Shown here in pieces: positions 23,401 through 36,043 of a DNA stretch of 64,000 nt. Below the pieces are notes generated by a model. It saw only the letters and a program-made list of their open reading frames with translations, ran no database searches and was not told where the DNA came from. Origin of the DNA: Streptomyces noursei ATCC 11455. GTDB taxonomy: Bacteria; Actinomycetota; Actinomycetes; Streptomycetales; Streptomycetaceae. The position numbers and the translations under genes were made by a program. Position 1 is the stretch's first letter. Every line of letters starts with the position of its first letter. The stretch covers positions 9,300,001 through 9,364,000 of the forward strand of contig NZ_CP011533.1 of the NCBI RefSeq assembly GCF_001704275.1, given 5' to 3'.

Positions 23401-26400
23401 ACGCGGCCGCCGTGCAGGACCTGATCAGCCGTCATGTTCCTTCGGTCGTGGTGCATACGGCCGGTGTGCTGGACGACGGCGTGGTGGGGACGTTGACGCC
23501 GGAGCGGTTGGCCGCGGTGCTGCGTCCGAAGGTGGACGCGGCGTGGCACCTGCACGAGGCGACCAAGGACCTGGACCTGGACGCCTTCGTGGTGTTCTCG
23601 TCCGTGGCGGGTGCGATCGGCAGCCCCGGCCAGGCCAACTACGCCGCGGGCAACTCCTTCCTGGACGGCCTGGCGCACCACCGTCGTGCGGCGGGTCTGC
23701 CCGCGGTGTCGATGGCGTGGGGGCCCTGGTCCCAGGACAGCGGTATGACCGGCACCCTCACCGACGCCGACCTGCAGCGCATCGCCCGCCAGGGCATGCC
23801 GCCGCTCTCCGTCGAGCAGGGCGTGGCCCTCTTCGACGCCGCACTGGCGGCCGGGGACGCCCACATGCTGCCCGTCCGCTTCGACCTCGCGGGCCTGCGT
23901 GAGCAGGGCGCGGTGCCGCCACTCCTGCGCGGCCTGATCAGGACCCGCACCCGGCGCTCGGTGGTGGCCGGCTCCGCCGCGGTCGCCGGCCTGGTGGGGC
24001 GCCTGTCCGCACTGGGCGCGGCGGAGCGGCGCGAGGCGCTGCTGGACCTGGTACGCGCCCAGATCGCCGTGGTCCTGGGCCACGCGAACCCCGAGACCAT
24101 CGACCCGGACCGGGCCTTCAACGACCTCGGCTTCGACTCGCTGACCGGCGTCGAGCTGCGCAACCGGCTCAACGACGCCACCGGCATGCTCCTCTCGTCC
24201 ACCGCCGTCTTCGACTACCCCACCGCCGGCACGCTCGTCGGCTTCCTGCTGGACGAGTTGTTCGACTCCCCGGAGGAGGCCCACGCGCCGACGGTGCCGT
24301 CACCGACGGGGGCGGCGGACGACCCGGTGGTGATCGTCGGCATGAGCTGCCGCTACCCGGGCGGCGTGGCCTCCCCCGAGGACCTGTGGCGACTGGTGTC
24401 CGACGGCGCGGACGCGGTGTCCGACTTCCCCACCGACCGTGGCTGGGACCTGGAGGCCCTCCACAACCCGGACCCCGAGGCGTTCGGCACCTCGTACACC
24501 CGCTCCGGGGGCTTCCTCCACGAGGCCCCGGAGTTCGACCCCGAGTTCTTCGGCATGAGCCCCCGGGAAGCACTGGCGACGGACTCGCAGCAGCGGCTGC
24601 TGCTGGAAACGACCTGGGAGGCCATCGAGCGGACGGGCATCGACCCGACGTCGCTGCGGGGCAGCCGGACCGGTGTCTTCGCCGGCGTGATGTACACCGA
24701 CTACGAAGACCTCCTCGGCGGTGACCAGTTCGAGGGCTTCCGCAGCAACGGCAGCGCGGCCAGCATCGCCTCCGGCCGCGTCTCCTACACCTTCGGTTTC
24801 GAGGGTCCGGCGGTCACGGTCGACACGGCGTGCTCGTCGTCGCTGGTGGCACTGCACCTGGCGGCGCAGGCACTGCGGGCGGGGGAGTGCTCGCTGGCGC
24901 TCGCCGGTGGCGTGACGGTGATGTCCACCCCGACGACGTTCGTGGAGTTCTCACGCCAGCGCGGACTGGCGGCGGACGGGCGCTGCAAGGCGTTCTCCGA
25001 CGCGGCCGACGGTGTCGGGTGGGGCGAGGGCGTGGGCATGCTCGTGCTGGAGCGCCTGTCGGATGCGCGCCGCCTCGGGCACCGGGTGCTGGCCGTGGTG
25101 CGTGGCTCGGCGGTGAACCAGGACGGCGCGTCGAACGGTCTGACGGCGCCGAACGGCCCGTCGCAGCAGCGGGTGATCCGCCAGGCGTTGGCCAGTGCGG
25201 GAGTGTCCGCGGCGGACGTGGACGCGGTCGAGGCGCACGGTACCGGCACGACGCTGGGCGACCCGATCGAGGCCCAGGCACTGCTGGCCACCTACGGCCG
25301 GGAACGGCCGGACGACCGGCCGCTGCTGCTGGGCACCGTCAAGTCCAACATCGGGCACGCGCAGGCGGCCTCGGGTGTCGCCGGTGTCATCAAGATGGTG
25401 CTGGCGATGCGCCACGGCGTCCTGCCCCGGACGCTGCACGTCGACGAGCCGTCGACGCACGTGGACTGGAGCGCCGGCGCCGTGGAACTGCTGACGTCCG
25501 AGACGGAGTGGCCGCAGGGCACGGGTCCGCGCCGCGCGGGCGTCTCCTCCTTCGGAGTCAGCGGGACGAACGCGCACGTCATCCTGGAGCAGCCCGAACC
25601 GATCGCGGACGACGCCGTACCGGACGCGGTCGAGGACGAGCCCGGCGCGCTGGCGTGGGTGCTCTCCGGCCGGAGCGAGTCCGCCCTGCGCGGCCAGGCG
25701 GCCCGCCTCCTGCCCCTCGTCGCCGGCCGCGACGCGCGGTCCGCGCGGGACATCGGCCACTCACTGGTGACCGGACGGACGCGCTTCCCCCACCGCGCGG
25801 TGGTGTGGGGCCAGGACCGCGACGCCCTGGTGCTCGCCCTGTCCGCACTCGCGGTGGGCGAGACCTACACCGGTCTGGCGGAGGGCACCTCCGACGCCGG
25901 GAAGACCGCCTTCCTGTTCTCGGGTCAGGGCTCTCAACGCCTGGGCATGGGGCGGGAGTTGTACGGTCGCTATCCGGTCTTCGCGGCGGCGTTCGACGCG
26001 GTCTGCGCCGCCTTGGACGAGCACCTGGAGCGCCCTGTGCGGGACGTGGTGTGGGGCGAGGACGCGGAGGCGCTGAACCAGACCGCGTACGCCCAGGCCG
26101 GGCTGTTCGCGATCGAGGTGGCGCTGTACCGGCTGGCGGAATCGTGGGGCGTACGCGCCGACTTCGTGACGGGCCATTCGATCGGTGAGGTCGCCGCGGC
26201 GCATGTGGCGGGTGTCTTGTCGCTCCCGGACGCGGGTGCGTTGGTGGCGGCCCGGGGCCGGCTGATGCAGGCGCTGCCGGCCGGCGGGACGATGGTGGCG
26301 CTCAGGGCGACGGAGGAGGAGGTCCTGCCGCACCTGACCGGCGAGGTGTCGATCGCGGCGGTCAACGGCCCGTCGTCGGTGGTGGTCTCCGGTGCGCAGG

Positions 26401-29400
26401 ACGCGGTGCTGGCCGTTGCGGCGCACTTCGAAGCGGAGGGCCGCAAGACCACGCGACTCCGGGTCTCGCACGCCTTCCACTCGCCGCTGATGGAACCGAT
26501 GCTGGACGACTTCCGCGCGGTGGTGGCACGACTGTCCCTCGGCACGCCGACGATCCCCGTCGTCTCGAACCTGACGGGCCGGCTCGCCGAGCCCGAACAC
26601 CTCTGCCGGGCCGACTACTGGGTCCGGCACGTCCGCGAAGCAGTGCGCTTCGCGGACGGCGTCGAGACGCTGCACGCCGCAGGGGTGACGCGGTTCCTCG
26701 AACTCGGCCCGGACGGCGTCCTGTCGGCCATGGCCCGGGAGTCGCTGCCGGACGAGGCCGTGCTCGCTCCCGTACTGCGCAAGAACCGGCCCGAGGAGAC
26801 GACGCTGCTCGGTGCCCTGGCACAGCTGTACGTCCGGGGCGGAGATGTGGACTGGGCGTCGCTGTACGCCGGTAAGGGTGCGCGGTGGGTGGACCTGCCG
26901 ACGTACGCGTTCCAGCGCGAGCGGTTCTGGCCGTCGACCAGAGTGGTGCGCTCGGGTGACGTGCGGTTCGCGGGTCTGGACTCCGCGGAGCATCCGTTGC
27001 TCGGTGCGGCGGTCGAACTGGCCGGGTCCGGCGGGCTGTTGTTCACCGGTCGGCTGTCGGTGCCGTCGCATCCGTGGTTGGCGGATCATGTGGTGTCGGG
27101 GTCCGTGGTGGTGCCTGGTACGGCGCTGGTGGAACTGGTGCTGCGGGCGGCCGACGAGGTGGGCTGCGGTGCGGTGGAGGAGCTGACGCTCGCCGCCCCG
27201 CTGGTGCTGCCCGCTTCGGGCAGCGGAGTGCAGGTGCAGGTGTGGCTGGGACAGCCCGACGGCACGGGCCGTCGCTCGGCCTCGGTGCATGCACGCGAGG
27301 CCGACGGGCCCTGGACACTGCACGCCGGCGGAGCGGTGACCTCGGGCGCCGAAGCGGTCCCCTTCGACGTCGTGGAATGGCCCCCGCGGGGCGCGGAGCA
27401 GCTGGACGTGGCGGACTGCTACGACGCACTGGCCGACGCGGGACTCACCTACGGCCCGGTGTTCCGGGGCCTGCGCGCGGCCTGGAAGCTCGACCACGAC
27501 GTCTACGCCGAGGTGAGCCTTCCGGAGGGCACGGACGGCCGCGCCTACGGACTCCACCCCGCGCTCTTCGACGCCGCCCTGCACGCGGCGGCGGCATCGG
27601 GCGGTGTGGAAGCGGGCGCAGTCCCCTTCTCCTGGACCGGAGTCGCCCTGCACGCCTCCGGAGCCGGCCACCTCCGCGTCCGCATCCGGGGCACGGCCAA
27701 CGGCATGTCGGTCGTGATGGCCGACACCTCCGGCGCGCCGGTCGCCTCCGTCGAGTCGCTGGTGGTGCGTCCGCTCCCGACCGGGCGGTTGCAGGCGGCC
27801 GACCGTGACGCCCTCTTCACGGTCGACTGGGTCCCCGTCCCGCTCACGGAGGAGCGCGTCGAACTCGGCACCGACCCGGTGGTGGAGCCGTCGCAGATCC
27901 CTGCCGACCTGCCGGCCCTGTCGGGCCCGACCGCGCCGGGAACGGTCCTGGTCGCCCCCTCCACCGACACCACCGGACTCGTGGAGTCCGTCCACCGCAC
28001 GGCCGCCTGGGCGTTGGAAACGGTGCAGTCCTGGCTGGCGGAGGAGCGGTTCGCGTCCTCGCGTCTGGTGTTCGTGACGCGGGGGGCGGTGTCCGGTGCG
28101 GATCTCGCGGGCGCCGCGGTGTGGGGTCTGGTGCGGTCGGCGCAGTCGGAGCACCCGGGCCGCTTCGGCCTGGTGGACCTGGACGACGGCGCCGACGTCA
28201 CCGCCCTGACGCGCGCACTCGCGACCGACGAGCCCGAACTCCTGCTGCGCGGCGACGAGGTGCTGGCCCCACGGCTGGCCCGTGCCGAGGCGCAACAGGA
28301 CCGCAGGTGGAATCCGTCCGGCCCGGTGCTGATCACGGGTGGTACCGGTGGCCTGGGGCGGGCCGTCGCCCGACACCTGGTCACCGAGCACGGGGTGCGG
28401 AACGTGCTGCTGGTCAGCCGGCGCGGTCCGGCCGCCGACGGCGCCGGCGAGTTCGTCGACGAACTCGCCCGGCTCGGTGCGGAGGCCGTGGTCGAGGCGT
28501 GTGACGTGGCGGACGCCGTGTCCGTGGCGGATCTGGTGGAGCGTCATGTGCCGTCGGCCGTGGTGCACACGGCCGGTGTGTTGGACGACGGTGTGGTGGA
28601 GTCGTTGACCGCGCAGCGGTTGGCCGCGGTGTTGCGTCCGAAGGTGGATGCGGCGTGGCACCTGCACGAGGCGACCAAGGGCTTGGACCTGGACGCGTTC
28701 GTGGTGTTCTCCTCGGTGGCGGGCACCATCGGTAGCCCTGGTCAGGGGAACTACGCGGCGGGCAATGCCTTCTTGGACGCGTTGGTGCGTCACCGGCGTG
28801 CGGCGGGTCTGCCTGCCGTCTCGCTGGCGTGGGGTCCGTGGTCGCAGGACAGCGGCATGACCGGTGCCCTCACCGAGGCCGACTTCCAGCGGATGGCCCG
28901 TCAGGGCATGCCGCCGTTGTCGGTCGAGGAGGGGTTGGCCCTCTTCGACGCCGCGCTCGCGTCGGCCGAGGCCGCGCCGTTGCCGGTCCGCCTGGACCTC
29001 GCGGCGCTCCGCGCGCAGGGCGAACCCCAACCACTGTTCCGCGGCCTGATCCGCACGCGGAATCGCCGATCCGGCTCCGCCGCGGCATCCGGCATCGTGC
29101 GGCGCCTGGCCGGGCTGTCCACGGCGGAGCGGCACGAGGCGCTGCTCGATGTCGTACGGGCCCAGATCGCGGCGGTCCTGGGGCACGCGAGCCCGGCGAC
29201 GGTCGACCCGGAGCGGGCCTTCCAGGACCTCGGCCTCGACTCCCTGACCGCCATCGAACTCCGCAACCTGCTGGGCAAGGCCACCGGACTGCGGCTCCCG
29301 GCGACCGCCGTGTTCGACTACCCGACGGCCGGCGCCCTGGCGAACCACCTCCTGGGCGAACTGTTCGGCACCGAGACCGAGACCGAGACCCCGATCCCGG

Positions 29401-32400
29401 TGTCCGCTCTCCCGCCCCTGACCGACGACCCGGTGGTGATCGTCGGGATGAGCTGCCGCTTCCCCGGCGGCGTCACCTCGCCCGAGGACCTGTGGCGGCT
29501 GGTGTCGGAAGGCGTGGACGCCGTCTCGGACTTCCCCACCGACCGCGGCTGGGAGATCGACGACACCTACGACCCCGACCGAGAAGGCGCCATCGCCACC
29601 CGCTCCGGTGGATTCCTCCACGACGCGGCCGAGTTCGACCCCGAGTTCTTCGGGATGAGCCCCCGGGAGGCCCTGACCACCGACGCCCAGCAGCGGCTGC
29701 TGCTGGAGACGACCTGGGAGGCGCTGGAACGCGCCGGTATGGACCCGGCGACCCTCCGCGGCAGCCGTACCGGCGTCTTCGCCGGCGTGATGTACCACGA
29801 CTACTCGACGCTGCTGTCCGGGCGCGAGTTCGAGGGCTACCAGGGCAGCGGCAGCGCGGGCAGCGTCGCCTCGGGCCGCGTCTCCTACACCTTCGGCTTC
29901 GAGGGCCCGGCGGTCACCGTCGACACGGCCTGCTCGTCGTCGCTGGTGGCCCTGCACCTCGCGGCGCAGTCGTTGCGACTGGGCGAGTGCTCGTTGGCGT
30001 TGGCGGGTGGCGTGACGGTGATGTCGACGCCGGCGACGTTCGTGGAGTTCTCGCGTCAGGGCGGGCTCTCCGCCGACGGGCGGTGCAAGGCGTTCGCGGA
30101 CGCGGCCGACGGTGTCGGCTGGGCCGAAGGCGCCGGAATCCTGGTGCTGGAGCGCCTGTCGGACGCGCGTCGCAACGGGCACCGGATCCTGGCGACGGTG
30201 CGGGGCAGCGCCGTGAACCAGGACGGCGCGTCCAACGGTCTGACGGCGCCGAACGGCCCGTCGCAGCAGCGGGTGATCCGGCAGGCACTGGCGAGTGCGG
30301 GACTGTCCGCGTCGGACGTGGACGCCGTCGAGGCGCACGGTACGGGCACGACGCTGGGCGATCCGATCGAGGCCCAGGCGTTGCTGGCCACGTACGGCCA
30401 GGGCCGGCCGGAGGACCGTCCGTTGCGGTTGGGATCGGTGAAGTCCAACATCGGTCATGCGCAGGCGGCTGCGGGTGTCGCCGGTGTCATCAAGATGGTG
30501 CTGGCCATGCGCCACGGCGTGCTCCCGCGGACGTTGCACGTGGACGATCCGTCGACGCACGTGGACTGGAACGCCGGTGCGGTCGAGCTGCTGACGTCCC
30601 CGGTCGCGTGGGAGCAGGGGGACGGGCCGCGACGGGCGGGCGTGTCGTCCTTCGGCATCAGCGGCACGAACGCGCACGTGATCCTGGAACAGCCCGAACC
30701 CGTCCCCACCGACACCCCCGCCGGCACCGAAGCCGGACCGGAGGGCGCCGAGGACGAGACGGCCGAGGCCGGGACACCGGTGCCGGTGCCGGTGCCGCTG
30801 TCGGGCCGGACCGAGCCGGCGCTGCGGGCCCAGGCGGCGCGCCTGCTGTCCCGACTGGACAGCGGTCCGGGGCAGCGGGTCACCGACGTCGCCTACTCAC
30901 TGGCGACGGGCCGCTCGGCGTTCCCACACCGCGCGGTGATACTGGCCGCGGACCGGAAGGGCCTGCTGCGGGCCTTGTCCGCCCTGGCAGAGGGCCGCAG
31001 TGAGGCAGCCGTCGTGGTGCAGGACCGGGCCCGCACGGGCAAGCTCGCCTTCTTTTTCTCGGGTCAGGGCTCTCAACGCCTGGGTATGGGGCGGGAGTTG
31101 TACGGTCGCTATCCGGTCTTCGCGGCGGCGTTCGACGCGGTCTGCGCCGCCTTGGACGAGCACCTGGAGCGCCCTGTGCGGGACGTGGTGTGGGGCGAGG
31201 ACGCGGAGGCGCTGAACCAGACCGCGTACGCCCAGGCCGGGCTGTTCGCGATCGAGGTGGCGCTGTACCGCCTGCTGGAGTCGTGGGGCGTGCGCCCCGA
31301 CCAGCTGCTGGGGCACTCCGTAGGGGAGCTCGCCGTGGCGCACGTCGCGGGTGTCCTCTCCCTGCCGGACGCGGGCGCGTTGGTGGCGGCCCGGGGCCGG
31401 CTGATGCAGGCGCTGCCGGCCGGCGGGGCGATGGTGGCCATCAGGGCGACCGAGCAGGAGGTCCTGCCGCACCTGTCGGAGAAGGCGTCGATCGCGGCGG
31501 TCAACGGCCCCGCGTCGGTGGTGGTCTCCGGAGCCGAGGACGCCGTGCTCGCCATCGCGGCGCACTTCGAGGCCGAGGGGCGCAAGACCAGCAGGCTGCG
31601 GGTCTCGCACGCCTTCCACTCACCGCTCATGGAACCGATGCTGGACGACTTCCGCGCCGTCGCCGACCGCATGACGTACCACGCGCCGCAGCTGCCCGTG
31701 GTCTCGAACGTCACCGGCGAGCCCGCCACCGCCGAGCAACTGTGCTCCGCGGAGTACTGGGTCCGGCACGTCCGCGAGGCGGTGCGCTTCGCGGACGGGG
31801 TCGGCGCGCTGGAAGCGCAGGGCGTCTCGGTGTGCGTGGAGCTCGGCCCGGACGGCGCCCTCGCCGCGCTCGCCACGGAGTCCACCGGGGACGACGCGGT
31901 GCTGACTCCGGTTCTGCGCAAGGACCGGCCGGAGGCACCGGCGCTCCTCACGGCGGTGGCGCGGCTGCACGCCCGCGGCGTCCCCGTCGACTGGTCCGCC
32001 GTCTTCGCCGGTACGGGTGCGCGGTGGGTGGACCTGCCGACGTACGCGTTCCAGCGCGAGCGGTTCTGGCCGTCGACCAGAGTGGTGCGCTCGGGTGACG
32101 TGCGGTTCGCCGGCCTGGAGTCCGCGGAGCATCCGCTGCTCGGTGCGGCGGTCGAACTGGCCGGCTCGGACGGCCTGTTGTTCACCGGTCGGCTCTCGGT
32201 GGCCACGCATCCGTGGCTGGCCGACCACGTGGTGCAGGGGGCGGTGCTGGTGCCCGGCACCGCGCTGGTGGAACTGGTGCTGCGGGCGGCCGACGAGGTG
32301 GACTGCGGTGCGGTGGAGGAGCTGACGCTCGCCGCCCCGCTGGTGCTGCCCTCGGCGGACGGCGCGGTCCAGGTGCAGGTGCGGGTGGGCGAGCCCGAGA

Positions 32401-34808
32401 ACGGGGGACACCGACCGGTGTCGGTGCACGCTCGTTCCGGAGCGGAGCCGTGGACGCTGCACGCCAGCGGCGCCCTGGCGCCGGCAGCCGAGCCGCCGTC
32501 GTTCGACGCCGCGGCCTGGCCCCCGGAGGGCGCCGAGCCGCTCGACGTGACGGACTGCTACGAGCGGTTCGCGGACGCCGGGTTCGGGTACGGACCGGTG
32601 TTCCAGGGCCTGCGGGCGGCCTGGCGGGCGGGCGATGACGTCTATGCGGAGGTCGGACTCCCGGAGGGCACCGACGGTGCCGCCTACGGTCTGCACCCGG
32701 CGCTCTTCGACGCGGCGCTGCACGCGGCGCTCCTGGATGGCGAAGGCGCCGACGAGAAGGGGGTCCCCTTCTCGTGGAGCGGGGTGTCCCTGCACGCGTC
32801 CGGTGCCTCCCGGGTGCGGGTCCGCATCCGTGCCACCGACAGCGGCACGTCGATTGCGCTCGCGGACCCGACCGGTGCCCCGGTGGCCTCGGTGCGCACC
32901 CTGATCGCCCGTCCGCTCACCGTCGGTCAGCTGCACGGCGGCGATTCCCTCTACGCGGTCGACTGGACCGGCGTACCCCTCGCCGGCGAGCCGGCGGGCA
33001 CCCTCGCCCTGCTCGGCAAGGACGCCGACGGCCTGCTCGACGCCCTCTCGCTCCGGTCCCACGCGGACCTCGGTGAGATCGCGGCCGTCGGCGCGCCCGA
33101 CACGGTGCTGGTCCCGACGACGACCGGCCCCGCCGGCACGGTGGAGTCGGTCCACGCCGCGGCGGCGGAGGCGCTGGAGTTGGTGCAGGCGTGGCTGGCG
33201 GAGGAGCGGTTCGCGTCCTCGCGTCTGGTGTTCGTGACGCGGGGGGCGGTGTCCGGTGCGGATCTCGCGGGCGCCGCGGTGTGGGGTCTGGTGCGGTCGG
33301 CGCAGTCGGAGCACCCGGGCCGCTTCGGCCTGGTGGACCTCGGTGACGCTGCCGAAGTGGCGCTCGTACCACAGGCGTTGGCGTCGGACGAGCCACAACT
33401 GCTGGTGCGCGGCGAGCAGGTCGGCGCCGCGCGGCTGGCCCGCATGGCACGGCCGGATTCCCCCGCGGCCGGCGTCGAGTGGAACGGGTCCGGCCCGGTG
33501 CTGATCACGGGTGGTACCGGTGGTTTGGGGCGGGCCGTCGCCCGACACCTGGTCACCGAGCACGGGGTGCGGAACGTGTTGCTGGTGAGCCGGCGCGGTC
33601 CGGCCGCCGACGGCGCCGGCGAGTTCGTCGACGAACTCGCCCGGCTCGGTGCGGAGGCCGTGGTCGAGGCGTGTGACGCGGCGGACGCCGTGTCCGTGGC
33701 GGATCTGGTGGAGCGTCATGTGCCGTCGGCCGTGGTGCACACGGCCGGTGTGTTGGACGACGGTGTGGTGGAGTCGTTGACCGCGCAGCGGTTGGCCGCG
33801 GTGTTGCGTCCGAAGGTGGATGCGGCGTGGCACCTGCACGCGGCGACCAGGCACCTGGACCTGGACGCGTTCGTGGTGTTCTCGTCCGTGGCCGGCACGG
33901 TCGGCAGCCCCGGTCAAGGCAACTACGCGGCGGGCAACGCCTTCTTGGACGCGTTGGCCCACCACCGCCGAGGTCTGGGGCTGCCCGGAGCGTCGTTGGC
34001 GTGGGGTCCGTGGTCGCAGGACAGCGGCATGACCGGTGCCCTCACCGACGCCGACGTGGAGCGCATGGTCCGTCAGGGCATGCCGCCGTTGTCGGTCGAG
34101 GAGGGGTTGGCCCTCTTCGACGCCGCGCTCGCGTCGGCCGAGGCCGCGCCGTTGCCGGTCCGCCTGGACCTCGCGGCGCTCCGCGCACAGGGCGAACCCC
34201 AACCACTGTTCCGCGGCCTGATCCGCACCCCGGGCCGTCGCACCGCCGCGGCCCCGGCCGCGGCGGCCGCCTTCGCACGGCGGCTGACCGGCCTGTCGGC
34301 GGCCGAGGGGCGTGAGCTCGTCCTCGACGCCGTGGGCGGCCAGGTCGCGACCGTTCTCGGACACTCCAAGGGCACGGAGCTCGACCCGGACCGCGCCTTC
34401 CTGGACATCGGCTTCGACTCCCTGACCGCGGTCGAACTCCGCAACGGCCTGAGCGCCCTCACCGGAATCCGCCTGCCGGCGACCCTGCTGTTCGACTACC
34501 CGACGCCGGCGGAGTTGGTCGACCACCTCCACGCCCGGCTCGCACCCGAGCCGGCCGCCGGCCCGGAGGCACTCCTGGGCGAGCTCGAACGGCTGGAGAA
34601 GACCTTCGGCGGGCTCGACGTCACGGAGGAGGTCCACGAGCAGATAGCCGGCCGGCTGGAGGTTCTCAGGGCGAAGTGGGACGCCCTCCGCGACACCCCC
34701 GCGGCAGCCGGGCCGGGCGACTCCCGGTCCGACCAGGACTTCGACTTCGAGTCCGCCTCCGACGAGGAGGTCTTCGACCTCCTCGACAACGAGTTCGGCC
34801 TGAGCTGA
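14403..34808 (+). CDS. Type I PKS, four modules of early polyene assembly (KR; DH-KR; DH-KR; DH-KR)
   Basis: A 6801-residue protein, close in length and plan to PimS1 of pimaricin. The start at MSNEEKL is chosen over an in-frame ATG 54 nt upstream because the docking coil begins here. Module 1: KS (Cys206), AT (Ser658), KR (Tyr1343), ACP (Ser1510), with no DH. Module 2: KS (Cys1741), AT (Ser2186), DH (His2499, Asp2668), KR (Tyr3080), ACP (Ser3246). Module 3: KS (Cys3477), AT (Ser3926), DH (His4229, Asp4390), KR (Tyr4784), ACP (Ser4947). Module 4: KS (Cys5177), AT (Ser5639), DH (His5942, Asp6103), KR (Tyr6508), ACP (Ser6673). All four ATs carry HAFHS, so malonyl-CoA is expected. Predicted output is one hydroxyl (the lactone oxygen) followed by three conjugated double bonds. 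The C-terminal tail ([14 protein letters not shown]) is a docking element for a following PKS not in the window. Confidence 0.97.
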   Translation: MSNEEKLREYLKRAIADLHETRQQLDETEAKQREPIAIVSMACRFPGGVRAPEELWALLRDGVDAISSFPRNRGWDLEALFHPDPAHQGTAYAREGGFLHEAGEFDPAFFGISPREALAMDPQQRLLLETAWEAVEHAGIDPQSLAGSQTGVFVGTGHGGYDAEGGRRADEVGGHLLTGNHISIASGRISYVLGLEGPALTVDTACSSSLVALHLAMHALRRGECAMALVGGATVMSTPQMFVEFSRQRGLAPDGRCKPFAAAADGTGWSEGVGLLVVERLSDAVRNGHPVLAVLKGSAVNQDGASNGLTAPNGPSQQRVIRQALAGAGLAASDIDAVEAHGTGTTLGDPVEAHALLATYGQQRPADRPVLIGSMKSNIGHTQAAAGIAGVMKMVLAMRHGQLPRTLHLDAPTGHVDWSEGTARLLAEPEPWPSTDRPRRAAVSSFGISGTNAHVILEQAPAHAAEPAAEQAARSGALPWILSARTEAALRAQAERLSRHVRDRAGLEPTAVAHALVDTRALMEHRAVVVADDRDALVEGLDALAAGRGATGLVSGVAAKTTTAFLFAGQGSQRLGMGRELHAAHPEFASAFDAVCAELDPHLDRPLRDVVFADEGSADAALLDRTAYTQAALFALETALFRLVESWGVAPRFVAGHSIGELAAAHVSGVLTLEDAARLVAARGTLMQALPEGGAMVAIQATEEEIRDSLAGHEAHVSLAAANGPDSTVISGDEQAVTEIAAHWADHGRRTKRLRVSHAFHSPHMDAMLEDFRSVARDLTFHAPRIPVVSTVTGELATEDELRSPDYWVRQVREAVRFCAAVRTLEAEGVTTFVEIGPDGVLTPMVQDCLTTLDGPVPPVLVPLLRAGRPEDFTLTTGIATAFAHGAHVDWAGCLGTRNAPHVALPTYAFQRQWYWLDPADPEPAEAATAVAGEAGFWAAVEREDLQELSAVLAIDGSDADSLGNLLPTLSSWHRRRRIQATADRLGYHTHWAPRTVTDNPAAAGHWLVVLPHGRADDPWTVRLLDALRDQGLHTDVRELPDTDEPGDALARTDTPFDGVLSLLALDERAHPHLPALPRGVAATAGLLRALETAGIQAPLWCLTRGAVAVDRHEALTSPVQAQTWGLGRVAALESPQTWGGLVDLPENPDGRAVAALLRTLAGEEDQVAIRPTGVFTRRLERVAPGDTDAPWHAHGTVLVTGGTGALGTHLAHWLAGAGAQHLVLTSRRGPQAPGAPELAAALTDRGVEVTLAACDAADRDALAAVLADIPAHLPLTGVVHAAGVLDDGVLDALTPERFETVLRPKAQAARNLHELTQDLDLDHFVLFSSIVGVLGNPGQANYAAANAYLDALAEQRHRQGLPATSVSWGPWAGDGMATDSDAADRMSRDGLLPLPAAPALAALRQALAQGMTHVTVADIDWSAYAPALTAVRPSPLIADLPEARRAIRPADGPRRGASPLRERIGALPPAEQEQAFLAMVREEAAKVLGHPSPDTVDVQRAFREQGFDSLMAVDLRNRLSAATGLRLPTTLLFDHPSSVAVAAYLRAEVLGAAGPATVVQASAAALDEPVAIVGMACRFPGGVDSPAALWRLLAEGGDAITPMPTDRGWDLDRLYHSDPDHQGTTYARGGGFLDGVAGFDADFFGISPREALAMDPQQRLLLETTWEVLEQAGIDPESLRGSSTGVFAGTNTQDYGAVLDTAQDEAGGHRLTGNALSVVSGRVSYTFGFEGPAVTVDTACSSSLVALHMAAQALRQGECSLAVAGGVTVMSTPSSFVEFARQRGLAPDGRCKPFASAADGTGWSEGVGLLLVERLSDARRNGHQVLAVVRGSAVNQDGASNGLSAPSGPSQQRVIRQALANAQLAASEVDAVEAHGTGTTLGDPIEAQALLATYGQEHPPEQPLLLGAVKSNLGHTQAAAGVAGVMKMVLAMRHGMLPRTLHVDEPTGHVDWTAGAVELLTENTDWPDTGHPRRAAVSAFGISGTNAHVVLELPAATEPEAPATPVGTVPLLLSAKSGSALRAQAARLHSHLDREPALRLADVAHALITRRTAFAHRATVRADDHATALRALTALAAGEADPALDTGTAHTGRDAVLFSGQGSQRLGMGRELYAGHPVFAAAFDAVCAALDEHLDRPLRDVVWGEDADELNRTVYAQAGLFALEVALFRLVESWGVSPQYVAGHSVGEIAAAHVAGVFSLADACALVAARGRLMQALPAGGAMVALQATEEEVLPHLTDDVALAAVNGPRATVVSGTEAAVLALAAHFEAEGRKTTRLRVSHAFHSPLMEPMLDDFRAVAEGLSYGEPERSVVSNVTGELATEDRLRTPEYWVTHVRAAVRFADGIRTLHAQGVTRFLELGPDGTLTAMARESLPDDGATDRSAPDEGVLAPALRRDRPEEATLLAALTQLHVSGAEIDWTSFPAARDARPVDLPTYAFQHQRFWPTPDHTRTGDIGAVGLEAAGHPLLSAAVELPDGDGVLFTTRLSLATHPWLAGHAIMGSVLLPGTAFVELAVRAADEAGCERVEELTLAAPLILPEHGGVHLQLHVGPADEAGRRTFSARSRAEGDGDHPWVQHATGVLAVDPQPAATDVDLAAMPWPPADAEPVELTDFYPRLADRGFDYGPHFQGLRAAWRRGDEVFADVALPVAAEGEAPAYGLHPALLDAALHIVTFNGIEQDVVPFAWENVSLHASGAAAVRVRVTRHGNDTVSVDVADTTGEPVATIGALVLRTVSADQWHSGTAPIGRDALFRLRWDPVRLPPVDAVETVAAVGLATDPAAGWSTELIEHYADLDALAAAGRAPGAVLTPVTTDLDGPGTVEAVHAATARTLAAMQSWLADDRFASSRLVFVTRGAVSGADLAGAAVWGLVRSAQSENPGRFGLVDLDTDAETDLLPMALASDEPQLSLRGGEVLVPRLARAQAQRKHVWDTAGTVLITGGTGGLGRTVARHLVVEHGVRSLLLVSRRGRAAEGAGELVAELAEHGAQVVVEACDVTDAAAVQDLISRHVPSVVVHTAGVLDDGVVGTLTPERLAAVLRPKVDAAWHLHEATKDLDLDAFVVFSSVAGAIGSPGQANYAAGNSFLDGLAHHRRAAGLPAVSMAWGPWSQDSGMTGTLTDADLQRIARQGMPPLSVEQGVALFDAALAAGDAHMLPVRFDLAGLREQGAVPPLLRGLIRTRTRRSVVAGSAAVAGLVGRLSALGAAERREALLDLVRAQIAVVLGHANPETIDPDRAFNDLGFDSLTGVELRNRLNDATGMLLSSTAVFDYPTAGTLVGFLLDELFDSPEEAHAPTVPSPTGAADDPVVIVGMSCRYPGGVASPEDLWRLVSDGADAVSDFPTDRGWDLEALHNPDPEAFGTSYTRSGGFLHEAPEFDPEFFGMSPREALATDSQQRLLLETTWEAIERTGIDPTSLRGSRTGVFAGVMYTDYEDLLGGDQFEGFRSNGSAASIASGRVSYTFGFEGPAVTVDTACSSSLVALHLAAQALRAGECSLALAGGVTVMSTPTTFVEFSRQRGLAADGRCKAFSDAADGVGWGEGVGMLVLERLSDARRLGHRVLAVVRGSAVNQDGASNGLTAPNGPSQQRVIRQALASAGVSAADVDAVEAHGTGTTLGDPIEAQALLATYGRERPDDRPLLLGTVKSNIGHAQAASGVAGVIKMVLAMRHGVLPRTLHVDEPSTHVDWSAGAVELLTSETEWPQGTGPRRAGVSSFGVSGTNAHVILEQPEPIADDAVPDAVEDEPGALAWVLSGRSESALRGQAARLLPLVAGRDARSARDIGHSLVTGRTRFPHRAVVWGQDRDALVLALSALAVGETYTGLAEGTSDAGKTAFLFSGQGSQRLGMGRELYGRYPVFAAAFDAVCAALDEHLERPVRDVVWGEDAEALNQTAYAQAGLFAIEVALYRLAESWGVRADFVTGHSIGEVAAAHVAGVLSLPDAGALVAARGRLMQALPAGGTMVALRATEEEVLPHLTGEVSIAAVNGPSSVVVSGAQDAVLAVAAHFEAEGRKTTRLRVSHAFHSPLMEPMLDDFRAVVARLSLGTPTIPVVSNLTGRLAEPEHLCRADYWVRHVREAVRFADGVETLHAAGVTRFLELGPDGVLSAMARESLPDEAVLAPVLRKNRPEETTLLGALAQLYVRGGDVDWASLYAGKGARWVDLPTYAFQRERFWPSTRVVRSGDVRFAGLDSAEHPLLGAAVELAGSGGLLFTGRLSVPSHPWLADHVVSGSVVVPGTALVELVLRAADEVGCGAVEELTLAAPLVLPASGSGVQVQVWLGQPDGTGRRSASVHAREADGPWTLHAGGAVTSGAEAVPFDVVEWPPRGAEQLDVADCYDALADAGLTYGPVFRGLRAAWKLDHDVYAEVSLPEGTDGRAYGLHPALFDAALHAAAASGGVEAGAVPFSWTGVALHASGAGHLRVRIRGTANGMSVVMADTSGAPVASVESLVVRPLPTGRLQAADRDALFTVDWVPVPLTEERVELGTDPVVEPSQIPADLPALSGPTAPGTVLVAPSTDTTGLVESVHRTAAWALETVQSWLAEERFASSRLVFVTRGAVSGADLAGAAVWGLVRSAQSEHPGRFGLVDLDDGADVTALTRALATDEPELLLRGDEVLAPRLARAEAQQDRRWNPSGPVLITGGTGGLGRAVARHLVTEHGVRNVLLVSRRGPAADGAGEFVDELARLGAEAVVEACDVADAVSVADLVERHVPSAVVHTAGVLDDGVVESLTAQRLAAVLRPKVDAAWHLHEATKGLDLDAFVVFSSVAGTIGSPGQGNYAAGNAFLDALVRHRRAAGLPAVSLAWGPWSQDSGMTGALTEADFQRMARQGMPPLSVEEGLALFDAALASAEAAPLPVRLDLAALRAQGEPQPLFRGLIRTRNRRSGSAAASGIVRRLAGLSTAERHEALLDVVRAQIAAVLGHASPATVDPERAFQDLGLDSLTAIELRNLLGKATGLRLPATAVFDYPTAGALANHLLGELFGTETETETPIPVSALPPLTDDPVVIVGMSCRFPGGVTSPEDLWRLVSEGVDAVSDFPTDRGWEIDDTYDPDREGAIATRSGGFLHDAAEFDPEFFGMSPREALTTDAQQRLLLETTWEALERAGMDPATLRGSRTGVFAGVMYHDYSTLLSGREFEGYQGSGSAGSVASGRVSYTFGFEGPAVTVDTACSSSLVALHLAAQSLRLGECSLALAGGVTVMSTPATFVEFSRQGGLSADGRCKAFADAADGVGWAEGAGILVLERLSDARRNGHRILATVRGSAVNQDGASNGLTAPNGPSQQRVIRQALASAGLSASDVDAVEAHGTGTTLGDPIEAQALLATYGQGRPEDRPLRLGSVKSNIGHAQAAAGVAGVIKMVLAMRHGVLPRTLHVDDPSTHVDWNAGAVELLTSPVAWEQGDGPRRAGVSSFGISGTNAHVILEQPEPVPTDTPAGTEAGPEGAEDETAEAGTPVPVPVPLSGRTEPALRAQAARLLSRLDSGPGQRVTDVAYSLATGRSAFPHRAVILAADRKGLLRALSALAEGRSEAAVVVQDRARTGKLAFFFSGQGSQRLGMGRELYGRYPVFAAAFDAVCAALDEHLERPVRDVVWGEDAEALNQTAYAQAGLFAIEVALYRLLESWGVRPDQLLGHSVGELAVAHVAGVLSLPDAGALVAARGRLMQALPAGGAMVAIRATEQEVLPHLSEKASIAAVNGPASVVVSGAEDAVLAIAAHFEAEGRKTSRLRVSHAFHSPLMEPMLDDFRAVADRMTYHAPQLPVVSNVTGEPATAEQLCSAEYWVRHVREAVRFADGVGALEAQGVSVCVELGPDGALAALATESTGDDAVLTPVLRKDRPEAPALLTAVARLHARGVPVDWSAVFAGTGARWVDLPTYAFQRERFWPSTRVVRSGDVRFAGLESAEHPLLGAAVELAGSDGLLFTGRLSVATHPWLADHVVQGAVLVPGTALVELVLRAADEVDCGAVEELTLAAPLVLPSADGAVQVQVRVGEPENGGHRPVSVHARSGAEPWTLHASGALAPAAEPPSFDAAAWPPEGAEPLDVTDCYERFADAGFGYGPVFQGLRAAWRAGDDVYAEVGLPEGTDGAAYGLHPALFDAALHAALLDGEGADEKGVPFSWSGVSLHASGASRVRVRIRATDSGTSIALADPTGAPVASVRTLIARPLTVGQLHGGDSLYAVDWTGVPLAGEPAGTLALLGKDADGLLDALSLRSHADLGEIAAVGAPDTVLVPTTTGPAGTVESVHAAAAEALELVQAWLAEERFASSRLVFVTRGAVSGADLAGAAVWGLVRSAQSEHPGRFGLVDLGDAAEVALVPQALASDEPQLLVRGEQVGAARLARMARPDSPAAGVEWNGSGPVLITGGTGGLGRAVARHLVTEHGVRNVLLVSRRGPAADGAGEFVDELARLGAEAVVEACDAADAVSVADLVERHVPSAVVHTAGVLDDGVVESLTAQRLAAVLRPKVDAAWHLHAATRHLDLDAFVVFSSVAGTVGSPGQGNYAAGNAFLDALAHHRRGLGLPGASLAWGPWSQDSGMTGALTDADVERMVRQGMPPLSVEEGLALFDAALASAEAAPLPVRLDLAALRAQGEPQPLFRGLIRTPGRRTAAAPAAAAAFARRLTGLSAAEGRELVLDAVGGQVATVLGHSKGTELDPDRAFLDIGFDSLTAVELRNGLSALTGIRLPATLLFDYPTPAELVDHLHARLAPEPAAGPEALLGELERLEKTFGGLDVTEEVHEQIAGRLEVLRAKWDALRDTPAAAGPGDSRSDQDFDFESASDEEVFDLLDNEFGLS
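25917..26131 (+). repeat. AT-domain tract shared by modules 3 and 4 (copy 1)
   Basis: This 215-nt tract matches 31056-31270 (offset 5139) with a single mismatch (ctgggc versus ctgggt). It encodes the start of the AT up to just before the active-site serine. Confidence 0.88.
28032..28180 (+). repeat. KR-linker tract shared by modules 3 and 4 (copy 1)
   Basis: These 149 nt are identical to 33192-33340 (offset 5160). A second, longer near-identical block follows at about 28316-28671 / 33488-33843, covering most of the KR. Confidence 0.88.
31056..31270 (+). repeat. AT-domain tract shared by modules 3 and 4 (copy 2)
   Basis: Second copy of the AT tract at 25917-26131. Sequence diverges sharply just past it (ggctggcg versus gcctgctg). 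Confidence 0.88.
33192..33340 (+). repeat. KR-linker tract shared by modules 3 and 4 (copy 2)
   Basis: Second copy of the identical tract at 28032-28180. Confidence 0.88.
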
Positions 34809-34818
34809 CCGTAGGAAC

Positions 34819-34868
34819 CACGCGCGAACGCCCCTTCCGGCCGCGGCCGGAAGGGGCGTTCGCGCGTG
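34819..34868. terminator. Perfect 50-nt palindrome between convergent genes
   Basis: The two 25-nt halves are exact reverse complements with no spacer, giving a stem of at least 23 bp with a tiny loop. It starts 10 nt after the PKS stop and ends 48 nt before the stop of the opposing phosphatase gene, the right place for a bidirectional terminator. Confidence 0.85.
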
Positions 34869-34916
34869 CGGTCCGTGAGCGGCTGTCGGACCGGGGGCCG
34901 GTCGACCGGTCGCCGA

Positions 34917-36041
34917 TCAGCCGACGAGCAGTGCCTCGCGCAGTCGTGCCAGGTCCTGCTCGGTCAGGCCCAGCCCGTCTCGCAGATAGCGGTCGAAGGT
35001 GCCGAAGCGGGCCTTGACCTCGTCGAAGGCTGTGTTCAGGTACATGGCCTTGGCTTCCAGGATCGGCTTCAGACGGGCGGCCATCTCGGGGGTCTGCCGG
35101 GCGAGCGTGGCGGCGTTCTGCGCCGCGAGGTAGTCGTTGGTGGCCAGGTAGTCCCGCATGACGGTGGCGCGGTCCACACCCAGGGCCGCGAGGAGGGCGG
35201 CACTGCCCCAGCCCGTACGGTCCTTGCCGCCCTGGCAGTGGAAGGCCAGCGGGGAGGAGCCGGGGGCGTCGGCGAGCTGGAACAGCGAGCGATAGCCGTT
35301 GAGCGCGGAGGGTTTGGAGACGAGCCACTGGTAGGAGTCGGCCATCATCCGCCTGGACGCCGCGGCCGTGGCGGGCAGGTCGCCTTTGACGTCCTGGCCC
35401 AGCACGTTGGCGGAGATGTAGCGTGCGCCCGCGGGTATGCGGTCCGGGGCCTCAGCGCGCTCGTACGGCATGCGCAGGTCCAGGTCCGTGCGGATGCCCA
35501 GGCGCTCAAGCTTGGCCAGGTCGGCGTCGGAGAGGGCGTGCAGATCGCCGGTGCGGTACAGCACGCCCATCTTGACCCACCGGCCGTCGCCGGTGCGGTA
35601 GCCGCCCACGTCGCGGAAGTTGGGCGCGCCCGCAAGGTGCAGCGAGCGGTCGGCGAGGGTGAGCGGGTCGCCCTGGTCGGGTACGAGGCGGAACCACTGC
35701 CGGTCGGCGGCGGGGAGCCCGCGGACGATGACGTCGGCCTCGGCCCCGCCGTGGGCCACGAGTCGGTCGCCGACGTAGACGGTGACCGAACCGACCGTGG
35801 GCGCCTTCCAGGACACGGCGAACGAGCCGTCGGCCCGCTGGGTGACCTCGGCGTCGGTGAAGGGAATGTCGTGCGCGGCGAGGGATGCCCGCGGCGCGTG
35901 CGGGGCGGCTGCTTCGGGGGGCGTGGCGAGGGGCTCGGCCGAGGCGAGGGGGGTGGCGAGCCCCACGGCCGAGACGGCGGCCACGAACGATACGGCGATC
36001 TGGCGGGCGGCCAGCACAGCCGCCGTGGAATGGGAGTTCAT
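34917..36041 (-). CDS. Secreted protein-tyrosine phosphatase
   Basis: 374 residues. The N-terminus has a hydrophobic export signal ending near PLASAEP (about residue 35), then a beta-rich linker domain, then a tyrosine/dual-specificity phosphatase domain of the bacterial PtpB/Y_phosphatase3 type. Diagnostic features are APNFRDVGGYRT, YRTGDLHALSDADL and the P-loop HCQGGKDRTG with catalytic Cys and Arg; a helical C-terminal cap follows. It would hydrolyse phosphotyrosine or phosphoinositide-like substrates outside the membrane. It sits in the polyene cluster between two PKS genes but has its own leader and is cut off from the loading PKS by a hairpin, so it may be a bystander. No ribosome site is obvious; a hairpin (36044-36061) lies just before the ATG. 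Confidence 0.9.
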   Translation of the reverse strand: MNSHSTAAVLAARQIAVSFVAAVSAVGLATPLASAEPLATPPEAAAPHAPRASLAAHDIPFTDAEVTQRADGSFAVSWKAPTVGSVTVYVGDRLVAHGGAEADVIVRGLPAADRQWFRLVPDQGDPLTLADRSLHLAGAPNFRDVGGYRTGDGRWVKMGVLYRTGDLHALSDADLAKLERLGIRTDLDLRMPYERAEAPDRIPAGARYISANVLGQDVKGDLPATAAASRRMMADSYQWLVSKPSALNGYRSLFQLADAPGSSPLAFHCQGGKDRTGWGSAALLAALGVDRATVMRDYLATNDYLAAQNAATLARQTPEMAARLKPILEAKAMYLNTAFDEVKARFGTFDRYLRDGLGLTEQDLARLREALLVG

Positions 36042-36043
36042 GA

